The position numbers were made by a program, and so were the translations under genes. A DNA stretch of 6,235 bases, taken from assembly GCA_013140955.1 (NCBI GenBank), contig JABFRY010000276.1, positions 1 to 6,235 on the forward strand, read 5' to 3'. The notes under the pieces are model-generated. The model was not told the origin of the DNA. It ran no database searches and saw only the letters and a program-made list of their open reading frames with translations. This document shows, piece by piece, positions 1-6,123 of this stretch. This DNA comes from Acidobacteriota bacterium. Lineage in GTDB: Bacteria > Acidobacteriota > Vicinamibacteria > Vicinamibacterales > UBA2999. Each line of letters starts with the position of its first letter. Positions within the stretch are counted from its first letter, which is position 1.

Positions 1-1848
1 CGGCAAGGCGGCACCCGCGGCGGCGGGCGCCAGGGTCCGGGCAATCGGCGAGGTCAGGACAGAAGCCCTGGACGGCGCGTCAGCCACGATCCGGAGCGTG
101 AAGACGGAGCCGTCGCCCGGCGTGCTCCGCACCTCGAGTCCGCCGCCGAGTCGCTCGGCAAGTCGCCGGCTGATCGACAGCCCGAGCCCGGCGCCACGCC
201 GTCCGTGGACACGCGCCGCGTCCGCCTGCGAAAAGGGCTCGAAGAGGGTCGGGAGGTCGGCCTCGGGGATGCCGGTGCCGGTGTCCCGGACGGCGAAGAA
301 CAGCTGGTAGCGAGCCGTGCCCTCCTCTCGAGAGGTGACGCGGACGGCCACCTCGCCCTGAGCCGTGAACTTGACGGCATTGGAGAGCAGGTTCAGCAGG
401 ATCTGGCGCAGTCGGAGGGGATCGGTCAGCACGACACGCGGCGTCCCCGCATCGATCGTCCAGGACAGGACGAGGGGCTGGTCCTTCCGCGCAACCGAGG
501 CCTGGAGCATGACGCTATCCACCAGTTCCGGAAGATTGCACGACTCGATATCGAGCTCCAGGCGTTCCGCTTCGAGGCGCGAGTAGTCCAGGATGCCGTT
601 GATGTGTGCGACGAGCGTCTCGCTGCTGGTGCGGCCGGCCTCCACCCAGGCACGTTGCTCGGGGTGCAGTGCCGACCCGAGAAGGAGGTCGGTCATACCC
701 AGCATCACGTTGAGCGGCGTGCGCACCTCGTGACTCATCGTGGCGAGGAACACGCCCTTGGCCTTCGACGCCGTCTCGGCCGCATCGCGCGCCGCTCGCA
801 GCTCGGCCGAGGCCCGTTGGCGCTCGGTAATGTCGCGCAGATGCGCGGTGAAGGTCGTGGTGCCGGCAACGCTCCGCCGGACGACGCGCGCCTCCAGCGC
901 GACAGCGCTGCCGTCGCCGCGCCGTCCGGCCAGTTCCATCAACCCGCCGCCCGCCCGCTCAGAGGCCTCGGCGAGGGCCTGGGCTGACGCGGCGCCTCCA
1001 ACAGGCGCGTCGAGAAAGGTCTGGATCGGCAGGCCGGACACGCCGTCGCGAGGCACCCCGAACAGGTCTGCCGCTGCGGGGTTCACGCCGATGATCCGGC
1101 CCTGCGCATCGGCCACGACCACGGCCTCGAGCACCGATTCGAGCATTTCGTTCCGGGAGGTCTCCTCGTGCACCCGCGCCTCGAGCTGCTGGCGGCGGGA
1201 CCAGAGCAGCGCGGCCGTGGCCAGCGCCAGGAGCCCAGAAGCCCACACGAAACCCGCCCGCGCAAGCACGGTGGCGGTGCGCTGATCGACTGACGCCACT
1301 CTCAGGCTCGCGTCGTTGGCGAAGGCGTCTCCGAGCGCGCGCAACTCCCGCTGCAGGGCCGCAAAGCTGGCAGTGCCCTGGCCGAGATCGAGCGCGACAC
1401 TCTCGCGGATGCTGCCCTCCAGGATGAGACCCACGGTCTCGTCGCGGATGGCCAGGTAGCGGTCCCACGAGTCGGCGAGGCCCGACCAGGCTCCCGCGCG
1501 CAGGGCATCGAGCCCTGGAATACCGTCGTCGCGCAGCATCCGCGCAGCCCGCTCCCCTGCCTCCCTGGACCGTGACACGAATTCCAGCTGTTCGTTCGCG
1601 TCGGTGGTGCTCAGCGCATAGAGGAGTGAGCGTCGGGCTTCTTCCGTCTCCACCTGGAGCGCGTTGATGAACCGGAGGCCCGCACCCAGTTCCTCGTTCA
1701 GCCGGTGCGCGTCGGACGCCAGCTGCCGTAGGTCACGAATGAACAGCAGGCCCACCAGGATGAGCGCCAGGGCGAGGGACGCGGCGGCGACGGGCGCCGA
1801 CAACGTCCTGCGCGGGGAGGCCAGGCGCGCCGCCGTTCTGAGCGGCAC
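1..1848 (-). CDS. Membrane sensor histidine kinase (4-helix-type periplasmic sensor, PAS, HisKA, HATPase), probably hybrid; 3' end cut by window edge
   Basis: Autophosphorylating inner-membrane sensor kinase; 616 residues are visible and the frame is open to base 1. Order: short Arg-containing N-terminus; TM1 about residues 18-37; periplasmic, predicted helical region about 39-195 resembling four-helix-bundle sensors; TM2 about 198-217; short linker without a recognisable HAMP; PAS about 233-345 (core VVVADAQGRIIGVN); HisKA with H-box MSHEVRTPLN and phospho-acceptor His373; HATPase_c with N-box LLSNAVKFT (Asn490), G1 DTGTGIP (522-528), FEPF, and G2 GAGLGLS (552-558). After the ATPase comes an Ala/Pro-rich linker (about 603-616), which in this H-box class often leads to a C-terminal receiver; that receiver is inferred, not seen. 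GTG at 1848 is chosen because it lies 2 bases after the upstream stop and 8 bases after AGAGAGG; no ATG precedes TM1. Last visible gene of the cluster; natural partner of the response regulator at 3561-4241. Kinase identity is very secure, the hybrid status moderate. Confidence 0.93.
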   Translation of the reverse strand, partial: MPLRTAARLASPRRTLSAPVAAASLALALILVGLLFIRDLRQLASDAHRLNEELGAGLRFINALQVETEEARRSLLYALSTTDANEQLEFVSRSREAGERAARMLRDDGIPGLDALRAGAWSGLADSWDRYLAIRDETVGLILEGSIRESVALDLGQGTASFAALQRELRALGDAFANDASLRVASVDQRTATVLARAGFVWASGLLALATAALLWSRRQQLEARVHEETSRNEMLESVLEAVVVADAQGRIIGVNPAAADLFGVPRDGVSGLPIQTFLDAPVGGAASAQALAEASERAGGGLMELAGRRGDGSAVALEARVVRRSVAGTTTFTAHLRDITERQRASAELRAARDAAETASKAKGVFLATMSHEVRTPLNVMLGMTDLLLGSALHPEQRAWVEAGRTSSETLVAHINGILDYSRLEAERLELDIESCNLPELVDSVMLQASVARKDQPLVLSWTIDAGTPRVVLTDPLRLRQILLNLLSNAVKFTAQGEVAVRVTSREEGTARYQLFFAVRDTGTGIPEADLPTLFEPFSQADAARVHGRRGAGLGLSISRRLAERLGGGLEVRSTPGDGSVFTLRIVADAPSRASVLTSPIARTLAPAAAGAALP

Positions 1849-1850
1849 GC

Positions 1851-2438
1851 TCAGGGCCTCTCTGCACCTGGCCGCTGGAGCCCGAACACCCGCGGGAACA
1901 GCCAGTCACCGCGCCGTGCACGCGAAGGCCTGCCGACCACGAGCGGGTAGCCCACGTCGCCAGGCAGCCGCCCGTCCACGCGAACCACCCTGACGGTGGA
2001 ATCGATCTCGTCCGCGTGCACGTAGCCGATGGCCCCCGGGGCGTTGAATACGAACAACCGCATGTTCTCCGCGCTGCGGACGGTCCGGGGAGGGTTCACG
2101 TTCCCGCGGAAGATCTCCTGGCGCACGTAGCGAGCGTATTCGGCCTCACCCATGCCGCAGATCAGCGCCAGCGCCTCCGTGCGTTCGGCCTGCCCTTCCT
2201 CGCGCAGGACCACGGTGACCTTTCGACCGTCCGGCCAGCGTTGGCGCTGCAGCAGGAAGGCCCGCCGCAGATCTGCTGAACTGAGCCGTTCCACCGGGTT
2301 GGCCCGGTTGACGATGATCGCCAGCGCACGCGTCGGGTCAGGCCCAGACTGCGCACCGAGAGGCGGCGCCACCGTCGCCAGGGCGATGGCGACCGCCACC
2401 ATGAGCACACCGGTGAAGAGGGCAGGTGCCTGTCTCAC
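1851..2438 (-). CDS. Short secreted PstS-like substrate-binding protein (PBP_like family)
   Basis: Predicted periplasmic binding protein of 195 residues related to the phosphate-binding PstS/PBP-like superfamily. Residues 1-29 form a signal peptide (Arg2, hydrophobic stretch about 7-24, cleavage after LGA); there is no lipobox Cys. The mature part starts with a beta strand and NRANPVERLS (44-53), then LRRAFLLQ and WPDGR (68-72), a region with REEGQAER (79-86), and near the end PGAIGYV (134-140), a hallmark of PstS-like proteins. It is much shorter than classical PstS (about 320 residues) and matches the short stand-alone class. No permease or ATPase gene is adjacent, so a sensing role feeding the downstream kinase is inferred; the ligand is unknown. 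GTG at 2438 is chosen, 1 base after the barrel gene's stop; an in-frame TTG at 2450 would add four residues and overlap that gene by 11 bases. The C-terminal 30 residues are Arg-rich and unassigned. Confidence 0.82.
   Translation of the reverse strand: MRQAPALFTGVLMVAVAIALATVAPPLGAQSGPDPTRALAIIVNRANPVERLSSADLRRAFLLQRQRWPDGRKVTVVLREEGQAERTEALALICGMGEAEYARYVRQEIFRGNVNPPRTVRSAENMRLFVFNAPGAIGYVHADEIDSTVRVVRVDGRLPGDVGYPLVVGRPSRARRGDWLFPRVFGLQRPGAERP
1857..1863 (-). promoter_or_regulatory. Shine-Dalgarno site of the histidine kinase
   Basis: On the minus strand AGAGAGG lies inside the last codons of the substrate-binding-protein gene, 8 bases before the GTG at 1848-1846. It is the best ribosome-binding match near this start and decides for GTG as initiator. 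It also suggests that kinase translation can be both coupled to the upstream gene and independently initiated. Confidence 0.6.
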
Positions 2439-2439
2439 G

Positions 2440-3549
2440 TCAGAAGGCAAACGCGAGCTGCAGCCTGAACCGGTTCACGGCCGACGGCACCCCGTCGCCG
2501 AGGTGCTCGTACTGCGCCTTGACCGCCACCGGACCCATTGGGTCGTACCGCACGCCGAGCGTGGGGCCGCTCACCGACAGCAGCCGGCCGACCAGGGGTG
2601 TGTCCGGTGCCAGGCGCAATCGCTCGTAGCGCACGTAGGGCCGCACCGCACCAAAGCGCCTGGCTGCCTCGATGTAGAACCCCTGATTGGCGAACGCCCG
2701 GTCCCCCTCGCGGCGGTGATGCAGCCAGACCATCTCGGCGCGCGCCTCGAACGCCTCGTGACGGTAGGCCAGGAAGGCGGCGTCGTAGCGGGTTGCCACC
2801 GGTGCGCGGCCGGCATCGTCCACACGATCACGATAGGAGGACGCACCGAGGCGCAGACCCGGCACAGCGTCCGGCTCAATCGCGAGACCGACGTTCACGG
2901 CCTTCGTGCCATTCGAATCCACGAGTGTCGGTGTGATGTAGCCGGCCGACGCGTTCCAACGCTGGCCATTGCCGACCTCGGTGGTGTACTCGAGGCGCAT
3001 GCCTGGAACCTGAAGACGGCCGCTCGCCGACAGGCCCACCTCGTGCACGGGCAACGGGCCGCCCTCGTCCTCGAATGCGAACACCGCCGGGCGTCCTGCA
3101 ATGGTTTCGAAGTAGGTGCCGTGGTGGAAGGCCGTGTTGTAGTAGCCGATCCCCGTGTGATAGCGGCCGACGCGAAGACTGAGGTAATCGCCGGGACTGT
3201 AGGTGAGCAGCAGGCGCTCGACGTCGGTCATGAAGTTGCCGCCAGGGTCCAGCTCCACGACAACTTCGGCCAGCGCGGAGACGTCGTCGGTAAGCCTCGA
3301 CGACACGAAGCACACCAGCTGGCCGAGCCTGAAGGTGCTGGGCGTCCCTGGCGCGTCCACCGACATCCACTCGACGTCCCCGAATCCCTGGACCAGCAGT
3401 CGGGGCGCGCCGTCGCCCCCCGCATCGAGGTGCGCCAGCGGGTGCGGCGAGTCATCGGTCCCGTCGGCAGGCGCCCCCTGCGCCTCGGCCGGCGGCACCG
3501 CGAGCAGTACCGCAGCCCCGGCGAGAGCCAGAGACAACACCGCCCGCAT
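2440..3549 (-). CDS. Porin-like outer-membrane beta-barrel protein
   Basis: Predicted 369-residue outer-membrane protein. Residues 1-23 are a classical signal peptide (MRAV, Ala/Leu-rich core, cleavage after AEA). The mature chain shows many alternating polar/hydrophobic segments with aromatic residues, Gly and charged turns, and ends in RLQLAFAF; a C-terminal Phe is the usual beta-barrel assembly signal. The motif GRYHTGIGYYNTAFHHG (128-144) followed by a PVHEVG segment resembles a group of uncharacterised barrel proteins distantly like phosphate-selective porins; I recall this similarity and cannot test it here. Role inferred: passive uptake of a small, perhaps anionic, solute. Start: ATG at 3549, 11 bases after the regulator's stop, with GAGCGGG upstream. 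An in-frame GTG at 3564 overlaps that stop as GTGA and would add five residues; both give an export signal. It lies between regulator and binding protein, so it is probably a co-regulated part of the sensing system. Confidence 0.82.
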   Translation of the reverse strand: MRAVLSLALAGAAVLLAVPPAEAQGAPADGTDDSPHPLAHLDAGGDGAPRLLVQGFGDVEWMSVDAPGTPSTFRLGQLVCFVSSRLTDDVSALAEVVVELDPGGNFMTDVERLLLTYSPGDYLSLRVGRYHTGIGYYNTAFHHGTYFETIAGRPAVFAFEDEGGPLPVHEVGLSASGRLQVPGMRLEYTTEVGNGQRWNASAGYITPTLVDSNGTKAVNVGLAIEPDAVPGLRLGASSYRDRVDDAGRAPVATRYDAAFLAYRHEAFEARAEMVWLHHRREGDRAFANQGFYIEAARRFGAVRPYVRYERLRLAPDTPLVGRLLSVSGPTLGVRYDPMGPVAVKAQYEHLGDGVPSAVNRFRLQLAFAF

Positions 3550-3560
3550 CAGGAGCCCGC

Positions 3561-4241
3561 TCACGACGACGTGTCTGCCTTGAGCACGTAGCCGAGGCCG
3601 CGCACGGTGTGGATGCTCGCGCCGGCGTGCGCCGCCAGCGCCTGCCGGACGTAGGAGACGTAGACCTCGACGGTGTTCGACCTGTAGCTGATGTTGCCGC
3701 CCCACACGTGATGCACCAGTTCGTCGCGGGTGACCACGGCCTCGGCGCGCTTCATGAGGTAGGCGAGCAGGCGGTATTCGGTGGCCGTGAGCTCGAGCAC
3801 CGTGCCCGCGCAGGAAATGACGTGATCCCTGGTGTCGAGAAGCAGGGGACCGTAGGCGAGCACGGCGTCGAGCTGACGACTGCGGCCGCGCCGCGTCACG
3901 GCACGCACCCTCGCCAGGAGCTCGGGCAGGTCGAAGGGCTTGACGATGTAGTCGTCGGCACCGGCATCGAGCGCCTGGACCCGGTCGTCGAGTCCCGTGC
4001 GTCCCGAGATCACCAGGATGGGCACGTCGTTGCGCGCCTGCCGAAGGCGACGGCAGACATCCAGGCCATCCAGGCCAGGCAGCGTCAAGTCGAGCACCAC
4101 GAGCCCGTAGTCCTTGCATCGGGCGTGCTCGATGGCCAGCAACCCGTTGGCCACGGTTTCGACGTGGCAGTGCGCCTGGGCCAGACCGGCCGCCACGATC
4201 ACGGCCATGCCGGCGTCGTCCTCAACGAGCAGGACACGCAT
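3561..4241 (-). CDS. OmpR/PhoB-family DNA-binding response regulator
   Basis: Cytoplasmic two-component transcription factor of 226 residues, normal length for the family. Receiver domain about 1-115: acidic pair Glu7/Asp8/Asp9, phospho-acceptor Asp51 in VVLDLTLPG, switch Ser79 in ISGRTG, Tyr98 and invariant Lys101 in GADDYIVKPF (94-103). A short Arg-rich linker leads to a winged-helix output domain (about 128-222) with ELTATEYRLLAYL, the recognition-helix region NTVEVYVSYVRQ and the terminal wing HTVRGLGYVL (211-220). All catalytic residues are intact. The ATG at 4241 gives the canonical MRVLLVEDD start; no strong Shine-Dalgarno is seen. It is first in the cluster and precedes the barrel, binding protein and kinase genes, so it probably controls this operon and receives phosphate from the kinase at the far end. 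Subfamily (PhoB-, CusR- or QseB-like) cannot be decided by eye, so no symbol is given. Confidence 0.95.
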   Translation of the reverse strand: MRVLLVEDDAGMAVIVAAGLAQAHCHVETVANGLLAIEHARCKDYGLVVLDLTLPGLDGLDVCRRLRQARNDVPILVISGRTGLDDRVQALDAGADDYIVKPFDLPELLARVRAVTRRGRSRQLDAVLAYGPLLLDTRDHVISCAGTVLELTATEYRLLAYLMKRAEAVVTRDELVHHVWGGNISYRSNTVEVYVSYVRQALAAHAGASIHTVRGLGYVLKADTSS

Positions 4242-4337
4242 GGCGGCAGGTCTGCGGCGCCCGAACCGTACAGGGCAGACGGGCCGGGAGCGACCCTTGG
4301 ACTTGAATCGACATCACGGTGAAGAACGCTGACGGCT

Positions 4338-4361
4338 GGGGCCTTTCGTGGGGAAGGCCTC
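4338..4361. repeat. Inverted repeat in the purK-regulator spacer (leader hairpin or weak terminator)
   Basis: GGCCTT at 4340-4345 and AAGGCC at 4354-4359 form a perfect 6-bp stem around an 8-base loop; a G-T wobble and one more G-C pair (4339/4360, 4338/4361) extend it to 8 bp. No T-run follows on either strand, so it is not a standard intrinsic terminator. On the minus strand it begins right after the TATAAT hexamer at 4363-4368, so a transcript starting there would carry it at or near its 5' end. It may alternatively stabilise the purK mRNA end. Confidence 0.45.
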
Positions 4362-4362
4362 C

Positions 4363-4368
4363 ATTATA
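4363..4368 (-). promoter_or_regulatory. Candidate -10 box for the response-regulator cluster
   Basis: The minus strand reads TATAAT here, a perfect consensus -10 in otherwise GC-rich DNA, about 120 bases before the regulator's ATG and just after the purK stop. No good TTGACA-like hexamer lies 16-18 bases upstream (CTGCTG at 17-base spacing is poor), and there is no extended TG. That would suit an activator-dependent promoter, for example one bound by the regulator itself, but this is inference. The rest of the spacer 4242-4337 shows nothing else I can name. Confidence 0.4.
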
Positions 4369-4379
4369 AGAGACTGGCT

Positions 4380-5525
4380 CTAGATCAGCAGCGCGTCCCT
4401 GGCGGCAATCACCAGGTCCTGCGCCTCCCGCGCGCTCTTCCCCGTGGCCGTGAGGTGTCCCATCTTCCGGCCTGGACGCGGCGCGTCCTTGCCGTACAGG
4501 TGCAGCTTCACGTCGGGATGCCGGCAGGCGGCGGCCCAGTTGGGGATGCCGTCGGCCCAGAGGTCGCCGAGCAGGTTGGCCATGGCGGCCGGGCGCATGA
4601 GGGCGGCCGAGCCGAGCGGCAGGCCGCAGATGGCGCGCACCTGCTGCTCGAACTGACTCGTGACCGCGGCGTCGAACGTGAGGTGTCCGGAGTTGTGGGG
4701 CCGCGGCGCCAGCTCGTTCACGAGGAGTGCGCCGTCGGTGGTGACGAAGAACTCGACGCACAGCACGCCCACGTACTGCAGCGCCTCGAGGATGGCGCGC
4801 GTGATCTCGACGGCCTGCGCGGCGATGGGCGCGGGTACGGCGGCCGGGGCGGTGGTGAGGTCGAGGATGTGGTTGGCGTGCCGGTTCTCGAACGGCACGT
4901 ACTCCACCACCTGTCCGTCGAGGCCGCGCGCGGCGATGACCGAAATCTCGGCCTGCAGTGTCACGAAGCGCTCCACGACGGCCGGCTGATGACCGATGGC
5001 CCCCCACACGCGTTCCACCTGCGCAGCGGCCGTCACCTTGTGCTGCCCCTTGCCGTCGTAGCCGAAGGCGGCCGTCTTCACCACGGCGGGCAGGCCCACG
5101 CGCTCCACGGCCTCGACCAGCTCGTCGAGCGAGGCGGCGGCGGCAAACGGCACGGTGGGAAAGCCGCGTTCGGCCAGGAAGGCCTTCTCACGCGCGCGCT
5201 GCTGCGCGGTCTGGAGCGCAAGGCCCGAGGGACGCACCGGGACCACGGTCTCGATGGCCTCGATGGCTTCCACGGGCACGTTCTCGAACTCGAGGGTCAC
5301 CACCTGCACCTGCGCCGCGAAGGCACGGAGCGCGTCGAGATCCTCGTAGGCGGCGGTCACCTCCGCATCGGCCACCTGCCCGGCCGGGGTGTCGTCGTCG
5401 GGGGAGTACGTGTGCACCCGGTAGCCCATGCGGCGGGCCGCAATGGCGAACATGCGCCCGAGCTGGCCTCCGCCCAAGACCCCCAGGCAGGCCCCCGGCT
5501 CGATCACCTTCGGCACCGGGCTCAC
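4380..5525 (-). CDS. purK: N5-carboxyaminoimidazole ribonucleotide synthase PurK
   Basis: Cytoplasmic ATP-grasp enzyme of de novo purine synthesis: converts AIR, bicarbonate and ATP to N5-CAIR, which PurE then rearranges. 381 residues, within the family range (about 355-400). Nucleotide-fold N-domain with VLGGGQLGRM (16-25) and YSPDDD; LEFENVP (78-84); central ATP-grasp lobe with KTAAFGYDGKGQ (150-161) and FVTLQAEISV; metal/ATP-binding acidic residues around Glu258 and NELAPRPHNSGH (270-281), the PurK signature; C-terminal segment with HLYGK and MGHLTATG. The start is GTG at 5525: it overlaps the purE stop as GTGA, and the conserved first strand begins a few residues later. The frame stays open far upstream, antisense-free of stops, but those residues lie within purE in another frame and are not part of the protein. 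The tight overlap indicates translational coupling with purE. No mutation of key residues seen. Confidence 0.97.
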   Translation of the reverse strand: MSPVPKVIEPGACLGVLGGGQLGRMFAIAARRMGYRVHTYSPDDDTPAGQVADAEVTAAYEDLDALRAFAAQVQVVTLEFENVPVEAIEAIETVVPVRPSGLALQTAQQRAREKAFLAERGFPTVPFAAAASLDELVEAVERVGLPAVVKTAAFGYDGKGQHKVTAAAQVERVWGAIGHQPAVVERFVTLQAEISVIAARGLDGQVVEYVPFENRHANHILDLTTAPAAVPAPIAAQAVEITRAILEALQYVGVLCVEFFVTTDGALLVNELAPRPHNSGHLTFDAAVTSQFEQQVRAICGLPLGSAALMRPAAMANLLGDLWADGIPNWAAACRHPDVKLHLYGKDAPRPGRKMGHLTATGKSAREAQDLVIAARDALLI

Positions 5526-6010
5526 GGCAGGCGCTCGCCCTGGACGCGCTCGGTCTGCTCCGCCCGGAAGGCTCGCAGCTGCTGGCGCAGCTCGGGCCGT
5601 GCATTGGCCACGATGGCCACGGCGAGGAGGCCGGCGTTGGTCGCGCCGGGCTTGCCGATGGCGAGCGTCCCCACGGGCACGCCGCCCGGCATCTGCACGA
5701 TGCTGAGCAGCGAGTCGAGCCCCTGGAGCGCGGCGCTCTGCACCGGCACACCCAGGACCGGCACGACGGTGTGGGCCGCGACCATGCCGGGCAGGTGGGC
5801 AGCGCCACCCGCGCCCGCCACGATGACCTCGATGCCCCGGGCCTCGGCCCCGGTCGCGAACTCGGCCATCCACACAGGGGTGCGGTGGGCGGACACGATG
5901 TGGCGCTCGTGCGGCACACCGAACCGTTCGAGCACGTCCACGGCGTGGCGCATCGTCTCCCAATCCGACGACGAGCCCATGATCACGGCGACAAGGGGTG
6001 CAGGCGACAT
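5522..6010 (-). CDS. purE: N5-carboxyaminoimidazole ribonucleotide mutase PurE (class I)
   Basis: Cytoplasmic enzyme that moves the carboxyl group of N5-CAIR to C4 to give CAIR, the step after PurK in purine synthesis. 162 residues, the usual length of a single-domain class I PurE, which forms octamers in studied members. Visible motifs: GSSSDW (12-17, phosphate/substrate loop), SAHRTP (40-45) with the catalytic-type His42, AGAGGAAHLPGM (65-76), GVPVQ (87-91), and QMPGGVPVGTLAIG (106-119) followed by GATNAGLLA (122-130). Presence of partner purK and of the class I motifs argues against the class II, CO2-using type. Start ATG at 6010; no convincing Shine-Dalgarno precedes it, and a -10-like hexamer ends 11 bases upstream, so the leader may be very short. 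First gene of the purEK operon, divergent from the gene at 6124. Confidence 0.97.
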   Translation of the reverse strand: MSPAPLVAVIMGSSSDWETMRHAVDVLERFGVPHERHIVSAHRTPVWMAEFATGAEARGIEVIVAGAGGAAHLPGMVAAHTVVPVLGVPVQSAALQGLDSLLSIVQMPGGVPVGTLAIGKPGATNAGLLAVAIVANARPELRQQLRAFRAEQTERVQGERLP

Positions 6011-6021
6011 GTACGGCCCAG

Positions 6022-6027
6022 ATTATC
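6022..6027 (-). promoter_or_regulatory. Candidate -10 box for purEK
   Basis: The minus strand reads GATAAT (5 of 6 to consensus; overlapping TAATCT also fits TANNNT) only 11 bases before the purE ATG. Transcription would start about 5 bases before the ATG, giving a nearly leaderless message, which agrees with the missing Shine-Dalgarno. No clear -35 hexamer is visible. I see no purine-repressor palindrome or riboswitch in 6011-6123. Confidence 0.3.
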
Positions 6028-6111
6028 AGGCGAGTCTCGGGCGCGGCGCCACTTTCCGGGGGCCAGGAGGGCGAGGCCGGCGTCGAAATGCAGCAGAATA
6101 GAGCCCCACAC

Positions 6112-6120
6112 GAGGGAGGG
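6112..6120 (+). promoter_or_regulatory. Shine-Dalgarno site of the plus-strand gene at 6124
   Basis: GAGGGAGGG stands directly before the ATG at 6124; its GGAGG core ends 4 bases before the start and its first GAGGG 7 bases before. This is by far the strongest ribosome-binding match in the window and is the main reason for accepting the short truncated gene that follows. Confidence 0.65.
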
Positions 6121-6123
6121 TAC

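Noticed and set aside
205..987. Plus-strand open frame of 260 codons opposite the kinase
   Set aside because: The opposite strand encodes all kinase boxes in one frame over 616 codons; this frame is a shadow without motifs.
1..1848. Possible frameshifted or broken kinase, because only fragments appear as closed frames
   Set aside because: Translation from GTG 1848 is uninterrupted to base 1 and holds every domain in order; it merely lacks a stop inside the window.
2152..3591. Plus-strand open frame of 479 codons opposite the barrel gene
   Set aside because: The minus frame has a signal peptide, barrel pattern and terminal Phe; the plus frame shows no domain and begins inside the binding-protein gene.
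4222..4313. Small minus-strand frame (ATG at 4313, about 30 residues) overlapping the regulator start, as a leader peptide
   Set aside because: No ribosome site precedes it, the residues show no attenuator-like pattern, and overlap with the regulator's ATG is expected by chance in a stop-poor sequence.
4338..4361. Intrinsic terminator for purK
   Set aside because: The stem lacks a following T-run on either strand, so it is listed only as an inverted repeat.
4455..6101. Plus-strand open frame of 548 codons opposite purK and purE
   Set aside because: It is antisense to two unmistakable enzymes, its composition (His/Gly/Arg-rich, low complexity) is typical of a GC-rich reverse-strand shadow, and no motif or ribosome site supports it.
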